DNA of 64,000 nt. Source: Flavobacteriaceae bacterium UBA3591. Its GTDB lineage: Bacteria; Bacteroidota; Bacteroidia; Flavobacteriales; Flavobacteriaceae. The position numbers and the translations under genes are program-made. The DNA lies in the NCBI GenBank assembly GCA_002375695.1, contig DFMO01000010.1, forward strand, positions 213,096-277,095. The letters are read 5' to 3'. The notes under the pieces were generated by a model. It saw nothing but the letters and a program-made list of their open reading frames with translations, had not been told where the DNA came from and made no database searches. Each line of letters opens with the position of its first letter. Position 1 is the stretch's first letter. Shown here piece after piece: positions 35,794-43,813 of this stretch.

Positions 35794-36678
35794 ATGGAAT
35801 TAAAATCCCACTTCACGTTTAACAAACAACAGCGAAGTGGGATTTTGCTTTTGTTGCTATTTATTGTATTAACGCTGTGTGTTTATTGGTTTACCGATTT
35901 TTCGGAAAAAGATACTTTTGATGTTTCTTCGCCCGAAATTGTTTTAATTCAACAAGAATTAGATTCGCTTCGTTTGCTGGCAATTGAAAATAGAAAGCCT
36001 AAAATCTATCCTTTTAACCCTAACTTTATTACAGATTACAAGGGGTATACACTCGGAATGTCCAACGAACAAATTGATAAATTACTTCAGTATCGTCGCG
36101 AGGGCGAGTGGATAAACTCAATAGCCGATTTTAAAAATGTGACAGGAGTTTCAGATTCTTTACTGAATGTTATAAGTCCGTATTTTAAATTTCCCGAATG
36201 GGTTACCAATCCAAAGTCAAAAACAGCTTTTAAAAACAACTCTTCCTCTAAGGGTTTTTCTGAAAAAAAATACACCGAAAAGATTGATTTAAACAAAGCA
36301 ACTGCCGAGGAGTTGCAAAAAGTTAGTGGCATTGGTAATACGTTAAGCCAGCGCATTATAAAGTATCGCGATAAACTAGGTGGCTTTTCAAGCGATATTC
36401 AGTTAAATAATGTGTACGGTTTAGAGCCCGAAGTTGTAAAACGAACCCAAAATCTTTTTACAGTAAAATCACCAAAACCTATTGAAAAGATAAACGTAAA
36501 TACCGCTACAGCCTCAGATATTTCTACCATTCCGGGGGTGAGTTTTAACTTGGCTAAAAACATTTGGGAATACAGGCGACTTCGAGAAAAGATAAACAGC
36601 ATTGAAGAGCTTAAAAAAATTGACGGAATGACCCCAAGAAAGTTACAGCTAATTCAGTTATATTTGTCCGTTGAGTAA
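35794..36678 (+). CDS. ComEA-like helix-hairpin-helix protein
   Basis: This 294-residue protein has an N-terminal membrane anchor (LLLLLFIVLTLCVYWF, about residues 18-34) and three helix-hairpin-helix regions. The first lies near 60-110. The second, INLNKAT-type, is EKIDLNKATAEELQKVSGIGNTLSQRII, and the third is INVNTATASDISTIPGVSFNLAKNI. The IDLNKAT/INVNTAT starts are ComEA-like. It may bind DNA in the periplasm during uptake, or serve a structural role. The start ATG lies inside a hairpin-bearing leader; see the separate hairpin entry. Confidence 0.85.
   Translation: MELKSHFTFNKQQRSGILLLLLFIVLTLCVYWFTDFSEKDTFDVSSPEIVLIQQELDSLRLLAIENRKPKIYPFNPNFITDYKGYTLGMSNEQIDKLLQYRREGEWINSIADFKNVTGVSDSLLNVISPYFKFPEWVTNPKSKTAFKNNSSSKGFSEKKYTEKIDLNKATAEELQKVSGIGNTLSQRIIKYRDKLGGFSSDIQLNNVYGLEPEVVKRTQNLFTVKSPKPIEKINVNTATASDISTIPGVSFNLAKNIWEYRRLREKINSIEELKKIDGMTPRKLQLIQLYLSVE
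35802..35846 (+). other. 13-bp perfect hairpin within the first codons of the ComEA-like gene
   Basis: AAAATCCCACTTC (35802-35814) pairs perfectly with GAAGTGGGATTTT (35834-35846) around a 19-nt loop. The 3' arm ends in T-rich sequence, as in an intrinsic terminator. It starts 8 bases after the ATG, so it could terminate the symporter transcript and attenuate the ComEA-like gene. Confidence 0.6.
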
Positions 36679-36726
36679 ATTTTTAAATTCGCCGAAAGGC
36701 TTGTAAATAATAGATTTTAGACCAGT

Positions 36727-37893
36727 ATGAATAACATGTATTTTACAGAAGAACACGAATTTTTCAGAAAGAGTTTTCAAGACTTTCTTCAAAAAGAAGT
36801 AGTGCCTCACATTGAAAAGTGGGAAAAAACGGGCCAAATTGAGCGTTTTATTTGGGAAAAATTCGGGGAAATGGGCTATTTCGGAATTTATCAACCCGAA
36901 GAATACGGCGGGATGGATTTAGATCTTTTTTATACTGTTATATTTTTAGAAGAACTTCAAAAAATAAATAGTGGCGGATTTGCAGCTGCCATGTGGGCTC
37001 ACGCTTATTTGGCGATGACTCATCTTAAAAAAGAAGCAAATCACGAACAAAAAGAAAAATATTTAGCGCCAAGTATTACGGGCGAAAAAATAGGATGCCT
37101 TTGTATTACCGAACCCTTTGGCGGAAGCGATGTTTCTGGAATGCGAACTACAGCTGTAAAAAAAGGAGACACCTATGTAATTAACGGTTCAAAAACATTT
37201 ATTACAAATGGGGTTTACAGCGATTATTTAATAGTTGCAGCCAAAACAGCCCCCGAACTAGGAAACAAAGGAATAAGTATTTTTGTTGTAGATCGCGACA
37301 CGAAAGGAGTTTCGGCAACAAAACTCGATAAACTAGGATGGAGAGCCAGCGATACTGCCGAAATAGCTTTTGACAATGTTGAAATTCCGGCTTCAAATTT
37401 AATGGGCGAAGAAAATGCAGGCTTCCCATATATCATGCAACACTTTGCATTGGAGCGACTTATTATGGGTATTAATGCGCACGCCCGAAGCGAATTTGCT
37501 TTAGAGTACACTATTCAATATATGAAAGAGCGTTTTGCGTTTGGAAAAAGTATTTCAAAATTCCAGGCATTGCGCCATCGCGTTGCACAACTCGCTAGCG
37601 AAATAGAGGTGAGTAAAACTTTTAATTATGTTACCGCAAAACGTTTGGACCAAGGCGAATACGTTGTAAAAGAAGCTACCATGAGCAAGTTAATTTCAAC
37701 AAAAGTTGCCGATGAGGTTATGACCGAATGTCTTCAGTTTTTAGGCGGATACGGCTATATGGAAGAATATCCGTTAGCACGCTTATTACGCGACAGTAGA
37801 TTAGGCCCAATAGGAGGTGGTACATCTGAAATTCTTCGTGAAATTATTTCAAAAATGGTTATTGAAGGCAAGGAATACAAACCCGCTACTTAA
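36727..37893 (+). CDS. Acyl-CoA dehydrogenase family protein
   Basis: This 388-residue FAD enzyme oxidises acyl-CoA at the alpha-beta bond. The N-terminal helical domain is followed by CITEPFGGSDVSGMRTTA (FAD/substrate contact), FITNGVYSDYLIV, then the C-terminal helical domain. QFLGGYGYMEEYPLARLLRDSRLGPIGGGTSEI is the standard C-terminal motif. The position used by medium-chain enzymes as catalytic Glu is Gly (GGGTSE), as in isovaleryl-CoA dehydrogenase. Glu243 in FALERLIMG is the likely catalytic base, by comparison with that enzyme. It lies 48 bp after the ComEA-like gene, with no linked beta-oxidation genes. Confidence 0.92.
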   Translation: MNNMYFTEEHEFFRKSFQDFLQKEVVPHIEKWEKTGQIERFIWEKFGEMGYFGIYQPEEYGGMDLDLFYTVIFLEELQKINSGGFAAAMWAHAYLAMTHLKKEANHEQKEKYLAPSITGEKIGCLCITEPFGGSDVSGMRTTAVKKGDTYVINGSKTFITNGVYSDYLIVAAKTAPELGNKGISIFVVDRDTKGVSATKLDKLGWRASDTAEIAFDNVEIPASNLMGEENAGFPYIMQHFALERLIMGINAHARSEFALEYTIQYMKERFAFGKSISKFQALRHRVAQLASEIEVSKTFNYVTAKRLDQGEYVVKEATMSKLISTKVADEVMTECLQFLGGYGYMEEYPLARLLRDSRLGPIGGGTSEILREIISKMVIEGKEYKPAT

Positions 37894-37914
37894 CACTTAA
37901 TTTTTACTTTTAAA

Positions 37915-39333
37915 ATGAAGAACATCAAGAAAAGTTATTTTCTCACCCTTGTATTTTTATTGCTTGCCGTTGTAAGTTTTGGGCAAACTAAGTTAACAGG
38001 AAAGGTGTCAGATTTTTTAACATTTCAGCCTATTGAAAGTGCCAGTGTGTATATAAAAAATACAACTACTGGCTCTATCACCAATGCAGATGGAAACTTT
38101 GTTTTAAAGGTACCACAGCAACATTTACAAGATACGCTTATTATTTCGTCTATTGGGTATAAAAGCTTTACCGTTACGGTAGCCAATTTTGAAAATGGTA
38201 GCGATATTTATTTAGAAGAAGATGTAGCTTCTTTAGATGAAGTTGTAATCGTAGCAGATCCTCGCCCCACAACAGGCAATGGTATTGTGCAAAGGGCTAT
38301 TGAAAAGTTACCAGACAATTTGCCCGAAATGGCTTATTTACAAAAAGGGTTTCTTCGGCATAAGGAGCGCAATAAAAAGGAGTACAAATGGCTTATTGAA
38401 AGCGCGATTACCCTCTACGATTCTAGCTATGCTGCGGGCGCTAAAAATCATTTAAAAATAAATGTAGACGAAACGCGAAAAAGTTACGATTTACGCGATG
38501 TAGACAGTTTGTTTACCTATTCGGCATATTTAAAAAGTTTAGGTTCAAAAAGTAGTAATGTAAGTAGAAGTGGGGTTAAAACTTCGGCTTTAATTAAAGC
38601 AATTAAATGGAACGACAGCCGTGTTAACGGAATAGAAAATCTTTTTAAAGGGAAGCTTAATTTGGTTCGAAATTCAAATACTGTAGGCGCATTACTTGGT
38701 AAAAATACTTTGAACAAACATGAGTTTGTGCTCGATACAATTTTGGTTAATAACGGTCGGAAATTGTATAAAATTAAAATTGAAAAGGGAGAAGACTTTG
38801 TTGGGTTAAACACCCCAAATATTTACAACGAAGGTTTTGAGCCCAAGGGTTGGATTTATATTTATTACGACAACTACGCTATTAAAAAAGTGGAGTACGA
38901 ACTTATTGCGGCTTCAGAGGTGCAAAAAAGACGAAGTAAAAGTTTATTTGCCACACAAAAATTACACAAGCTTATTATAGATTATAAAGATTTTGATGGT
39001 AAAATGTACCCTAACTACATTTATTATGAAACGCCTAAACTTGTAAATACTGGCGATCGTTCTTCAGATAGAGCAAAAACCGAAGCCGAACCCGGCTTTG
39101 ATAAAGACGAACAATATTACTACACCATTCAAGAAATATTATTTAGTGATATTATTCAAGATTCAGAATTAATAAGCCAAGAACTACAACAAAATGATTG
39201 GTCTGCAGATATTTTTTCGAGTAAACCTTATAATGAAGCTTTCTGGAAAAATTACAACGTATTGCTGGAAAGTAAAGAAGAGGAGAAGTTAATACAGGAT
39301 TTAAGCAAACGCGCATCTTTATTTAAAGAGTAA
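37915..39333 (+). CDS. CarboxypepD_reg-like outer-surface protein
   Basis: This 472-residue protein has a signal peptide ending VVSFGQ (about residue 24). A CarboxypepD_reg-like beta-sandwich follows (residues 25-105: KLTGKVSDFLTFQPIESASVYIKNTTTGS, ending EEDVASLDEVVIVAD). The rest is a large domain found in DUF5686-like and similar Bacteroidota proteins, with no recognised catalytic residues. The start ATG is directly after the acyl-CoA dehydrogenase, 21 bp from its stop, so the two may be co-transcribed. The localisation is probably the outer membrane or periplasm. Confidence 0.8.
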   Translation: MKNIKKSYFLTLVFLLLAVVSFGQTKLTGKVSDFLTFQPIESASVYIKNTTTGSITNADGNFVLKVPQQHLQDTLIISSIGYKSFTVTVANFENGSDIYLEEDVASLDEVVIVADPRPTTGNGIVQRAIEKLPDNLPEMAYLQKGFLRHKERNKKEYKWLIESAITLYDSSYAAGAKNHLKINVDETRKSYDLRDVDSLFTYSAYLKSLGSKSSNVSRSGVKTSALIKAIKWNDSRVNGIENLFKGKLNLVRNSNTVGALLGKNTLNKHEFVLDTILVNNGRKLYKIKIEKGEDFVGLNTPNIYNEGFEPKGWIYIYYDNYAIKKVEYELIAASEVQKRRSKSLFATQKLHKLIIDYKDFDGKMYPNYIYYETPKLVNTGDRSSDRAKTEAEPGFDKDEQYYYTIQEILFSDIIQDSELISQELQQNDWSADIFSSKPYNEAFWKNYNVLLESKEEEKLIQDLSKRASLFKE

Positions 39334-39410
39334 TCATAGCTTATTCTTTTAACTTTTGTTGGTACATATATATTATATGTTAGCTTTAAGTAACTCTAAA
39401 ATAACATATT

Positions 39411-39944
39411 ATGAAAAAGAAAGCATTTTTCTTTTTAGGCTTTTTAACACTTTCGTTATTTTTTTCTTGTGAAACAGAAAATGAAATAAAAGAGGTGGAA
39501 AACATGGAATCTGTGCAAACAACAGCGTTAAAATCACCTAATGGCAACATACTTGTTTCATCAGAAAATGAATTGAAAGAACTCTATCTTCTAGAAACAA
39601 AACAAAGTGATATAAAAGACAAGAATACTATTAGTATACAAGAGATTGCTTATGATGAAAAAGAATCATATTCCATTGCTTTTGTTGACTTATTAGATAA
39701 CGGTGCAATAAAAAAAATGCTAATTGTTTTTTCGGAAAAAGGATCACATAATTTCTTTCAAGATAGTAATAATCTATATGTAGTTCCTGATAAGAATAAG
39801 CCTTCTCAAGAAGAACCAACAGAAGGCGTTCTCAAAATCAAAAATTTAAACGCTGAAAAAAACTCTTCGCACCCTTTGCTAAGAGGAACATTTGTTTGTA
39901 ATAGTGGTTGTTGTGGTTGGAGTAATCCAACTGCTAATGTATAA
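39411..39944 (+). CDS. Small lipoprotein with Cys-rich end, frame interrupted by TAA
   Basis: This 177-residue lipoprotein has lipobox FFSC (Cys20) and a Glu/Lys-rich body, then a sharp Cys/Gly/Trp-rich end (CNSGCCGWSNP). The frame stops with TAA at 39942. The same frame continues without another stop for 30 codons to a TAA at 40035. That continuation has Cys, Gly and Pro arranged like the segment before the stop (LCGCPAGKPAGPDSDP). I do not recognise the family. It may be a truncated allele, a sequencing error, or a protein whose longer form needs stop-codon read-through. No clear promoter or terminator is adjacent. Confidence 0.65.
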   Translation: MKKKAFFFLGFLTLSLFFSCETENEIKEVENMESVQTTALKSPNGNILVSSENELKELYLLETKQSDIKDKNTISIQEIAYDEKESYSIAFVDLLDNGAIKKMLIVFSEKGSHNFFQDSNNLYVVPDKNKPSQEEPTEGVLKIKNLNAEKNSSHPLLRGTFVCNSGCCGWSNPTANV

Positions 39945-40037
39945 CTTTGTGGTTGTCCAGCAGGAAAACCAGCAGGTCCCGACTCCGACCCAATTATTTT
40001 TACCACTAGTGATGGTTGCCAAATTCAATATTTGTAA
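39945..40037 (+). other. Coding-like extension after the in-frame TAA of the 39.4-kb lipoprotein
   Basis: Thirty codons follow the TAA in the same frame before the next stop (TAA at 40035-40037). The residues include LCGCPAGKPAG and TTSDGCQIQYL, which continue the Cys/Gly/Pro pattern of the preceding end. This looks like the original C-terminus, cut off by a stop codon. Confidence 0.5.
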
Positions 40038-40054
40038 TAGTATTGCTTAAAAAA

Positions 40055-40084
40055 TTGTTTATTAAAAAATATTTTCTATTTTTG
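40055..40084 (+). promoter_or_regulatory. Promoter of rpsU (TTG-N19-TATTTTTG)
   Basis: TTG at 40055-40057 and TATTTTTG at 40077-40084 are separated by 19 bases, the ideal Bacteroidota -33/-7 arrangement. The predicted transcript would have a short leader containing the Shine-Dalgarno sequence. Confidence 0.7.
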
Positions 40085-40095
40085 CCGACCTAAAG

Positions 40096-40107
40096 AGAGG
40101 AGGTGAT
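40096..40107 (+). promoter_or_regulatory. Perfect Shine-Dalgarno sequence before rpsU
   Basis: AGAGGAGGTGAT contains AGGAGGTGAT, fully complementary to the 16S rRNA 3' tail, with the GGAGG ending 10 bases before the ATG. Such sites are rare in Bacteroidota. Their ribosomes normally hide the anti-Shine-Dalgarno with S21, S18 and S6, so a strong site on the S21 mRNA suggests autoregulation. Confidence 0.85.
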
Positions 40108-40113
40108 GACACT

Positions 40114-40308
40114 ATGTTAATTATACCAGTTAAAGACGGAGAAAATATTGATAGAGCGCTAAAGCGTTTTAAGCGTAAATTTGACCGTACAGGAACAATG
40201 CGCCAGTTGCGTTCAAGACAAGCTTTTACAAAGCCTTCGGTTAAGAAGAGAGCGCAGTTGCAAAAAGCACAATATATCCAGAACTTAAGAGATCAGGAAG
40301 AAATTTAA
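40114..40308 (+). CDS. rpsU: 30S ribosomal protein S21
   Basis: This 64-residue protein has the bS21 features IPVKDGENIDRALKRFKRKFDRTG and a highly basic C-terminal half. It is a component of the small subunit near the 16S rRNA 3' end. In Bacteroidota it helps shield the anti-Shine-Dalgarno. The mRNA carries an unusually strong Shine-Dalgarno site and its own promoter. A strong terminator follows, so the gene is monocistronic. Length and sequence are normal. Confidence 0.97.
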   Translation: MLIIPVKDGENIDRALKRFKRKFDRTGTMRQLRSRQAFTKPSVKKRAQLQKAQYIQNLRDQEEI

Positions 40309-40341
40309 TTTACAGCAATTTAGCTGTATAGATTATAATAT

Positions 40342-40378
40342 AAATCCGTTGAAATTTATTTCAACGGATTTTTTTTTG
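40342..40378 (+). terminator. Intrinsic terminator after rpsU
   Basis: A 13-bp stem (AAATCCGTTGAAA with TTTCAACGGATTT, small T-rich loop) is followed by a run of T. It lies about 35 bp after the stop. Confidence 0.85.
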
Positions 40379-40437
40379 TGCTAAAATTAGGGAAGCGCAA
40401 TTTTAAACTGTATTTTTAAACTTCACCTACAATAATA

Positions 40438-41340
40438 ATGATGCCAGAAACATCTTCGTTATTTCAAGCATTTTCAGAGTATCTCAAGCTCGAAAAAAAA
40501 TATTCGTCCCATACGGTTACGGCATATTTAAACGACTTGGAGCGCTTTCAATCTTTTGCCGAAGATGAATATCAAATTTCAGATATTTCCGAAGTAAACT
40601 ATGCTATTATTCGTAGTTGGATTATTGCATTAGTAGATAGCGGTATTTCAAACAGAAGTGTAAATAGAAAGGTTTCGTCGCTTAAAACGTATTATAAATT
40701 TTTGTTGAAAATAAAGCAAATTGAAGCTAGCCCTTTAGCAAAACACAAGGCGTTAAAAGTTTCAAAAAGTATTCAAGTTCCTTTTTCTGAAAATGAAATA
40801 GATGAAGTAATGGAACTGCTTTTTGAACAGCATGACTTTGAAGGGGTGCGAAATAGATTAATAATTGAGTTGTTGTACTCCACGGGAATACGACGCGCCG
40901 AGTTGGTTAATATTAAACTAAATGATGTGTCAATTTCGCAGAAAACCATTAAAGTATTGGGTAAACGCAAAAAGGAACGTATAATTCCGCTTTTGCCGGC
41001 CGTTTTACAAACCATCCAATTGTATTTAACGGTTAGGGGCGAACTTAAAAATATCAAAGACAGCGATTATTTATTTCTTACCAAACGAGGGGTTAAAATT
41101 TATGAAAACCTTGTCTATCGCGTTATAAATTTATATTTTAGTAAAGCATCTGAAAAAGTAAAAAAGAGTCCGCACATTTTGCGGCATTCATTTGCAACCC
41201 ATTTATTAAACCAAGGAGCAGATATTAGTGCTGTAAAAGAGTTGTTGGGCCATTCAAGTTTGGCATCGACACAAGTTTATACTCAAAACAGTATTTCTAA
41301 GCTAAAAGAGGTCTATAAAAACGCACATCCACGAAATTAA
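40438..41340 (+). CDS. xerC: Tyrosine recombinase XerC/XerD
   Basis: This 300-residue protein has an N-terminal SAM-like DNA-binding domain (residues 1-100) and a catalytic domain. The catalytic residues are Arg152 (TGIRRAEL), Lys176 (GKRKKER), His246 and Arg249 (HILRHSFATH), His272 (LGHSS) and nucleophile Tyr281 (STQVYTQ). It resolves chromosome dimers at the dif site together with a partner. The location between rpsU and the hibernation factor is conserved in Flavobacteriia. XerC versus XerD cannot be decided by eye, so the symbol is provisional. Confidence 0.88.
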   Translation: MMPETSSLFQAFSEYLKLEKKYSSHTVTAYLNDLERFQSFAEDEYQISDISEVNYAIIRSWIIALVDSGISNRSVNRKVSSLKTYYKFLLKIKQIEASPLAKHKALKVSKSIQVPFSENEIDEVMELLFEQHDFEGVRNRLIIELLYSTGIRRAELVNIKLNDVSISQKTIKVLGKRKKERIIPLLPAVLQTIQLYLTVRGELKNIKDSDYLFLTKRGVKIYENLVYRVINLYFSKASEKVKKSPHILRHSFATHLLNQGADISAVKELLGHSSLASTQVYTQNSISKLKEVYKNAHPRN

Positions 41341-41403
41341 TTTAACTATAACAGGCGTATGGTGTAAAAATACTTAATGTATAACATTTTAAAATTGAAG
41401 TGT

Positions 41404-41706
41404 ATGAAAGTAAATGTACAAACACCCAACTTTGCAGCCAAAGATGATCTTTTACTATTTGTAAAAAAGAAATTAAATAAGCTCGAGCAATTTTATGACC
41501 GAATTGTATTTGCCGATGTTTTTCTAAAAGTTCAAAAAACGAGTGAGAAGGAAAATAAAAGTGTAGAAATTTTATTGAGTATCCCGGGGGATGAGGTAAT
41601 GGTTAAAAAGGAGGCAAAATCTTTTGAAGAGGCTACAGATGAGGCGGTTAAAGCTTTGCAGCGCCAACTCAAAAAAAGAAAGCAAAAAGAAAAAGTATAT
41701 TTATAA
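41404..41706 (+). CDS. hpf: Ribosome hibernation promoting factor (HPF/RaiA family)
   Basis: This 100-residue protein is the short-form hibernation factor, with MKVNVQTPNFAAKDDLLLFVKKKLNKLEQFYDR and the typical end EEATDEAVKALQRQLKKRKQ. It binds the 30S decoding region and inactivates or dimerises ribosomes in stationary phase. The ATG at 41404 is preferred to an upstream ATG at 41377. It follows the recombinase gene after about 60 bp. Confidence 0.92.
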   Translation: MKVNVQTPNFAAKDDLLLFVKKKLNKLEQFYDRIVFADVFLKVQKTSEKENKSVEILLSIPGDEVMVKKEAKSFEEATDEAVKALQRQLKKRKQKEKVYL

Positions 41707-41728
41707 CACATTTTTTTTAAAAAAAGTT

Positions 41729-41757
41729 TTGTGGAAAAAATAAATTCTCTACATTTG
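41729..41757 (+). promoter_or_regulatory. Promoter of the tRNA/tuf operon (TTG-N18-TACATTTG)
   Basis: TTG at 41729-41731 and TACATTTG at 41750-41757 have the spacing expected for a strong Bacteroidota promoter. It precedes the first tRNA by about 60 bp. Confidence 0.75.
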
Positions 41758-41820
41758 CAGTCCGTTAGAAATAGCGGACTTTTTTATGGCTAACAAGCAG
41801 TCAAAAAAAGAGGTTGAAAA

Positions 41821-41894
41821 GCCGATGTAGCTCAGCTGGCTAGAGCAGCTGATTTGTAATCAGCAGGTCGTGGGTTCGAGTCCCTCCATCGGCT
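41821..41894 (+). tRNA. tRNA-Thr (anticodon TGT)
   Basis: Acceptor stem GCCGATG/CATCGGC, D-arm with GCTCAGCTGGC, anticodon stem GCTGA/TCAGC with loop TTTGTAA (anticodon TGT), T-arm with GGTTCGAGTCC. The CCA tail is encoded at 41895-41897. It reads ACA (and other ACN) threonine codons. Confidence 0.96.
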
Positions 41895-41901
41895 CCAAAA
41901 T

Positions 41902-41917
41902 TTCCTCGAAAGTGGAA
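41902..41917. repeat. GNRA-loop mini-hairpin, copy 1
   Basis: TTCCTC (41902-41907), loop GAAA (41908-41911), GTGGAA (41912-41917). It has a 6-bp stem with one mismatch, and relates to the perfect copies at 42053 and 50916 by stem and GNRA loop. It lies 4 bp after the CCA of tRNA-Thr. Confidence 0.5.
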
Positions 41918-41964
41918 GTTTTTGAAATATTGAAATTTGGGTTTTTGTTTTAAAAAATCCAGTT

Positions 41965-42046
<82 letters not shown>

Positions 42047-42052
42047 CAAAAA

Positions 42053-42070
42053 TTTCTGCGAAAGCGGGAA
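42053..42070. repeat. GNRA-loop mini-hairpin, copy 2
   Basis: TTTCTGC (42053-42059), loop GAAA, GCGGGAA (42064-42070). The seven pairs include two G-T. It lies just after tRNA-Tyr; compare 41902 and 50916. Confidence 0.55.
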
Positions 42071-42224
42071 AAATTAGTTTCAGATAATGAACCGAGGGAT
42101 TAGATAATTGGTTTAAAATTTGAAATATTGTTCCTTAAAATACTGGATACTTTTGAATGAGTTCTATGTAAAACTTTAAATTCTTTTTGGATTTGGTTTT
42201 TTGGGGGTTTATTCAAAATAAATT

Positions 42225-42297
42225 GCGGGAGTAGCTCAGTTGGTAGAGCGTCAGCCTTCCAAGCTGAATGTCGCCGGTTCGAACCCGGTCTCCCGCT
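42225..42297 (+). tRNA. tRNA-Gly (anticodon TCC)
   Basis: 73 nt with acceptor GCGGGAG/CTCCCGC, discriminator T, anticodon loop CTTCCAA (anticodon TCC), and T-arm GGTTCGAACCC. CCA is not encoded. It lies 178 bp after tRNA-Tyr in a gap that otherwise shows only a GNRA hairpin and no gene. Confidence 0.95.
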
Positions 42298-42300
42298 CTA

Positions 42301-42380
42301 ATATGAGTTACAAGTTGTAAGTTGCAAGTTTACAGGTTGGAGTAGCCTGAAACTGGAAACCTTAAGCCTGAAACCAAAAA
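42301..42380. repeat. Low-complexity AAGTT/CCTGAAAC direct repeats between tRNA-Gly and tRNA-Thr
   Basis: AGTTACAAGTTGTAAGTTGCAAGTT is a short internal repeat of AAGTT units. GCCTGAAAC occurs twice (about 42346 and 42366). There is no reading frame. It is probably a sequence-slippage product. Confidence 0.5.
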
Positions 42381-42382
42381 AC

Positions 42383-42454
<72 letters not shown>

Positions 42455-42536
42455 CAAACAAAACTGTCAGTGCCTAATATATTTTGTGTCATTGCATAAA
42501 TTATTAGGGAGCATGGATTCACAGAAAAAACAGGGT

Positions 42537-42551
42537 CCATCATTGGCTCAA
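42537..42551 (+). repeat. 15-bp duplicate of the tRNA-Thr(GGT) 3' end
   Basis: CCATCATTGGCTCAA occurs at the tRNA-Thr 3' end (42443-42457) and again at 42537-42551, 94 bp downstream and before tuf. The flank CATGGATTCA also resembles the tRNA T-arm (CATGGGTTCA). This looks like a decayed partial tRNA copy. The rest of 42455-42603 holds no gene or clear promoter. Confidence 0.75.
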
Positions 42552-42603
42552 CTTGTGAATGCAATTGAACACTAATAATAACTAAGATTAAAATTAATAC
42601 AAA

Positions 42604-43791
42604 ATGGCAAAAGAAAAATTCGATCGGTCAAAACCACATTTAAATATTGGTACAATTGGACACGTAGATCACGGAAAAACAACGACCACTGCAGCTATTA
42701 CTAAGGTTTTAGCTGATGCAGGATATTCTGCGGCGACATCATTTGATCAAATTGATAATGCGCCAGAAGAAAAAGAAAGAGGTATTACAATTAACTCTTC
42801 TCACGTAGAGTACCAAACAGAAAAGCGTCACTATGCACACGTTGACTGTCCTGGTCACGCGGATTATGTAAAGAACATGGTTACTGGTGCTGCACAAATG
42901 GACGGTGCTATTCTTGTAGTTGCTGCTACAGATGGTCCAATGCCACAAACACGTGAGCACATCCTTTTAGGACGCCAGGTAGGTATTCCTAGAATTGTTG
43001 TATTCATGAACAAAGTTGACTTAGTTGATGATGAGGAATTATTAGAATTAGTAGAAATGGAGATCCGCGATCTTCTTAGCTTCTACGAGTATGATGGTGA
43101 TAATGGTCCTGTTGTTCAAGGTTCTGCTTTAGGAGCACTTAACGGTGAGCAAAAATGGGTTGATGCGCTTCTTAAATTAATGGAAGAAGTTGATGCTTGG
43201 ATTGAAGAGCCAGAGCGCGATACAGATAAGCCATTCTTGATGCCAATTGAAGATGTATTCTCTATTACTGGTCGTGGTACTGTTGCTACGGGTCGTATTG
43301 AAACTGGTGTAGCTCAAACAGGAGACCCAGTTGAGATTATTGGTATGGGAGCTGAAAAGTTAACTTCTACTATTACTGGTATTGAAATGTTCCGTCAAAT
43401 TCTTGATAGAGGTGAAGCTGGAGATAACGCTGGTATCTTATTAAGAGGTATTGAGAAAACTCAAATCTCTAGAGGTATGGTAATCGTTAAGCCAGGTTCT
43501 GTAACACCACACGCTAAGTTTAAAGCTGAGGTTTATATCCTTAAAAAAGAAGAAGGTGGACGTCACACTCCATTCCACAACAACTACCGTCCACAGTTCT
43601 ACGTACGTACAACTGATGTAACTGGAACAATTACACTTCCAGAAGGTGTTGAAATGGTAATGCCAGGTGATAACTTGACTATTCACGTTGAATTACTTCA
43701 ACCAATCGCAATGAATGTAGGTCTTCGTTTCGCAATTCGCGAAGGTGGTCGTACAGTAGGTGCAGGTCAGGTAACTGAGATTTTAGACTAA
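42604..43791 (+). CDS. tuf: Elongation factor Tu
   Basis: This 395-residue translational GTPase has G1 GHVDHGKTTTTAAI (18-31), the ERGITIN switch I, DCPGHADYVKNM and NKVDL. It delivers aminoacyl-tRNA to the ribosome. Codon use is strongly biased, as expected for a highly expressed gene. It lies between tRNA-Thr and tRNA-Trp in a conserved tRNA-tuf-tRNA-secE arrangement. A hairpin without a T-run follows the stop. Length and residues are normal. Confidence 0.98.
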   Translation: MAKEKFDRSKPHLNIGTIGHVDHGKTTTTAAITKVLADAGYSAATSFDQIDNAPEEKERGITINSSHVEYQTEKRHYAHVDCPGHADYVKNMVTGAAQMDGAILVVAATDGPMPQTREHILLGRQVGIPRIVVFMNKVDLVDDEELLELVEMEIRDLLSFYEYDGDNGPVVQGSALGALNGEQKWVDALLKLMEEVDAWIEEPERDTDKPFLMPIEDVFSITGRGTVATGRIETGVAQTGDPVEIIGMGAEKLTSTITGIEMFRQILDRGEAGDNAGILLRGIEKTQISRGMVIVKPGSVTPHAKFKAEVYILKKEEGGRHTPFHNNYRPQFYVRTTDVTGTITLPEGVEMVMPGDNLTIHVELLQPIAMNVGLRFAIREGGRTVGAGQVTEILD

Positions 43792-43813
43792 TTACATTAT
43801 AATAAGAGCACTG

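Noticed and set aside
40438..41340. Xer-like recombinase as integrase of a mobile element
   Set aside because: Its position between rpsU and the hibernation factor is the standard chromosomal setting in Flavobacteriia, with no element around it.
42301..42380. Possible small RNA or additional tRNA between tRNA-Gly and tRNA-Thr
   Set aside because: Only AAGTT-type slippage repeats are visible; no cloverleaf can be drawn.
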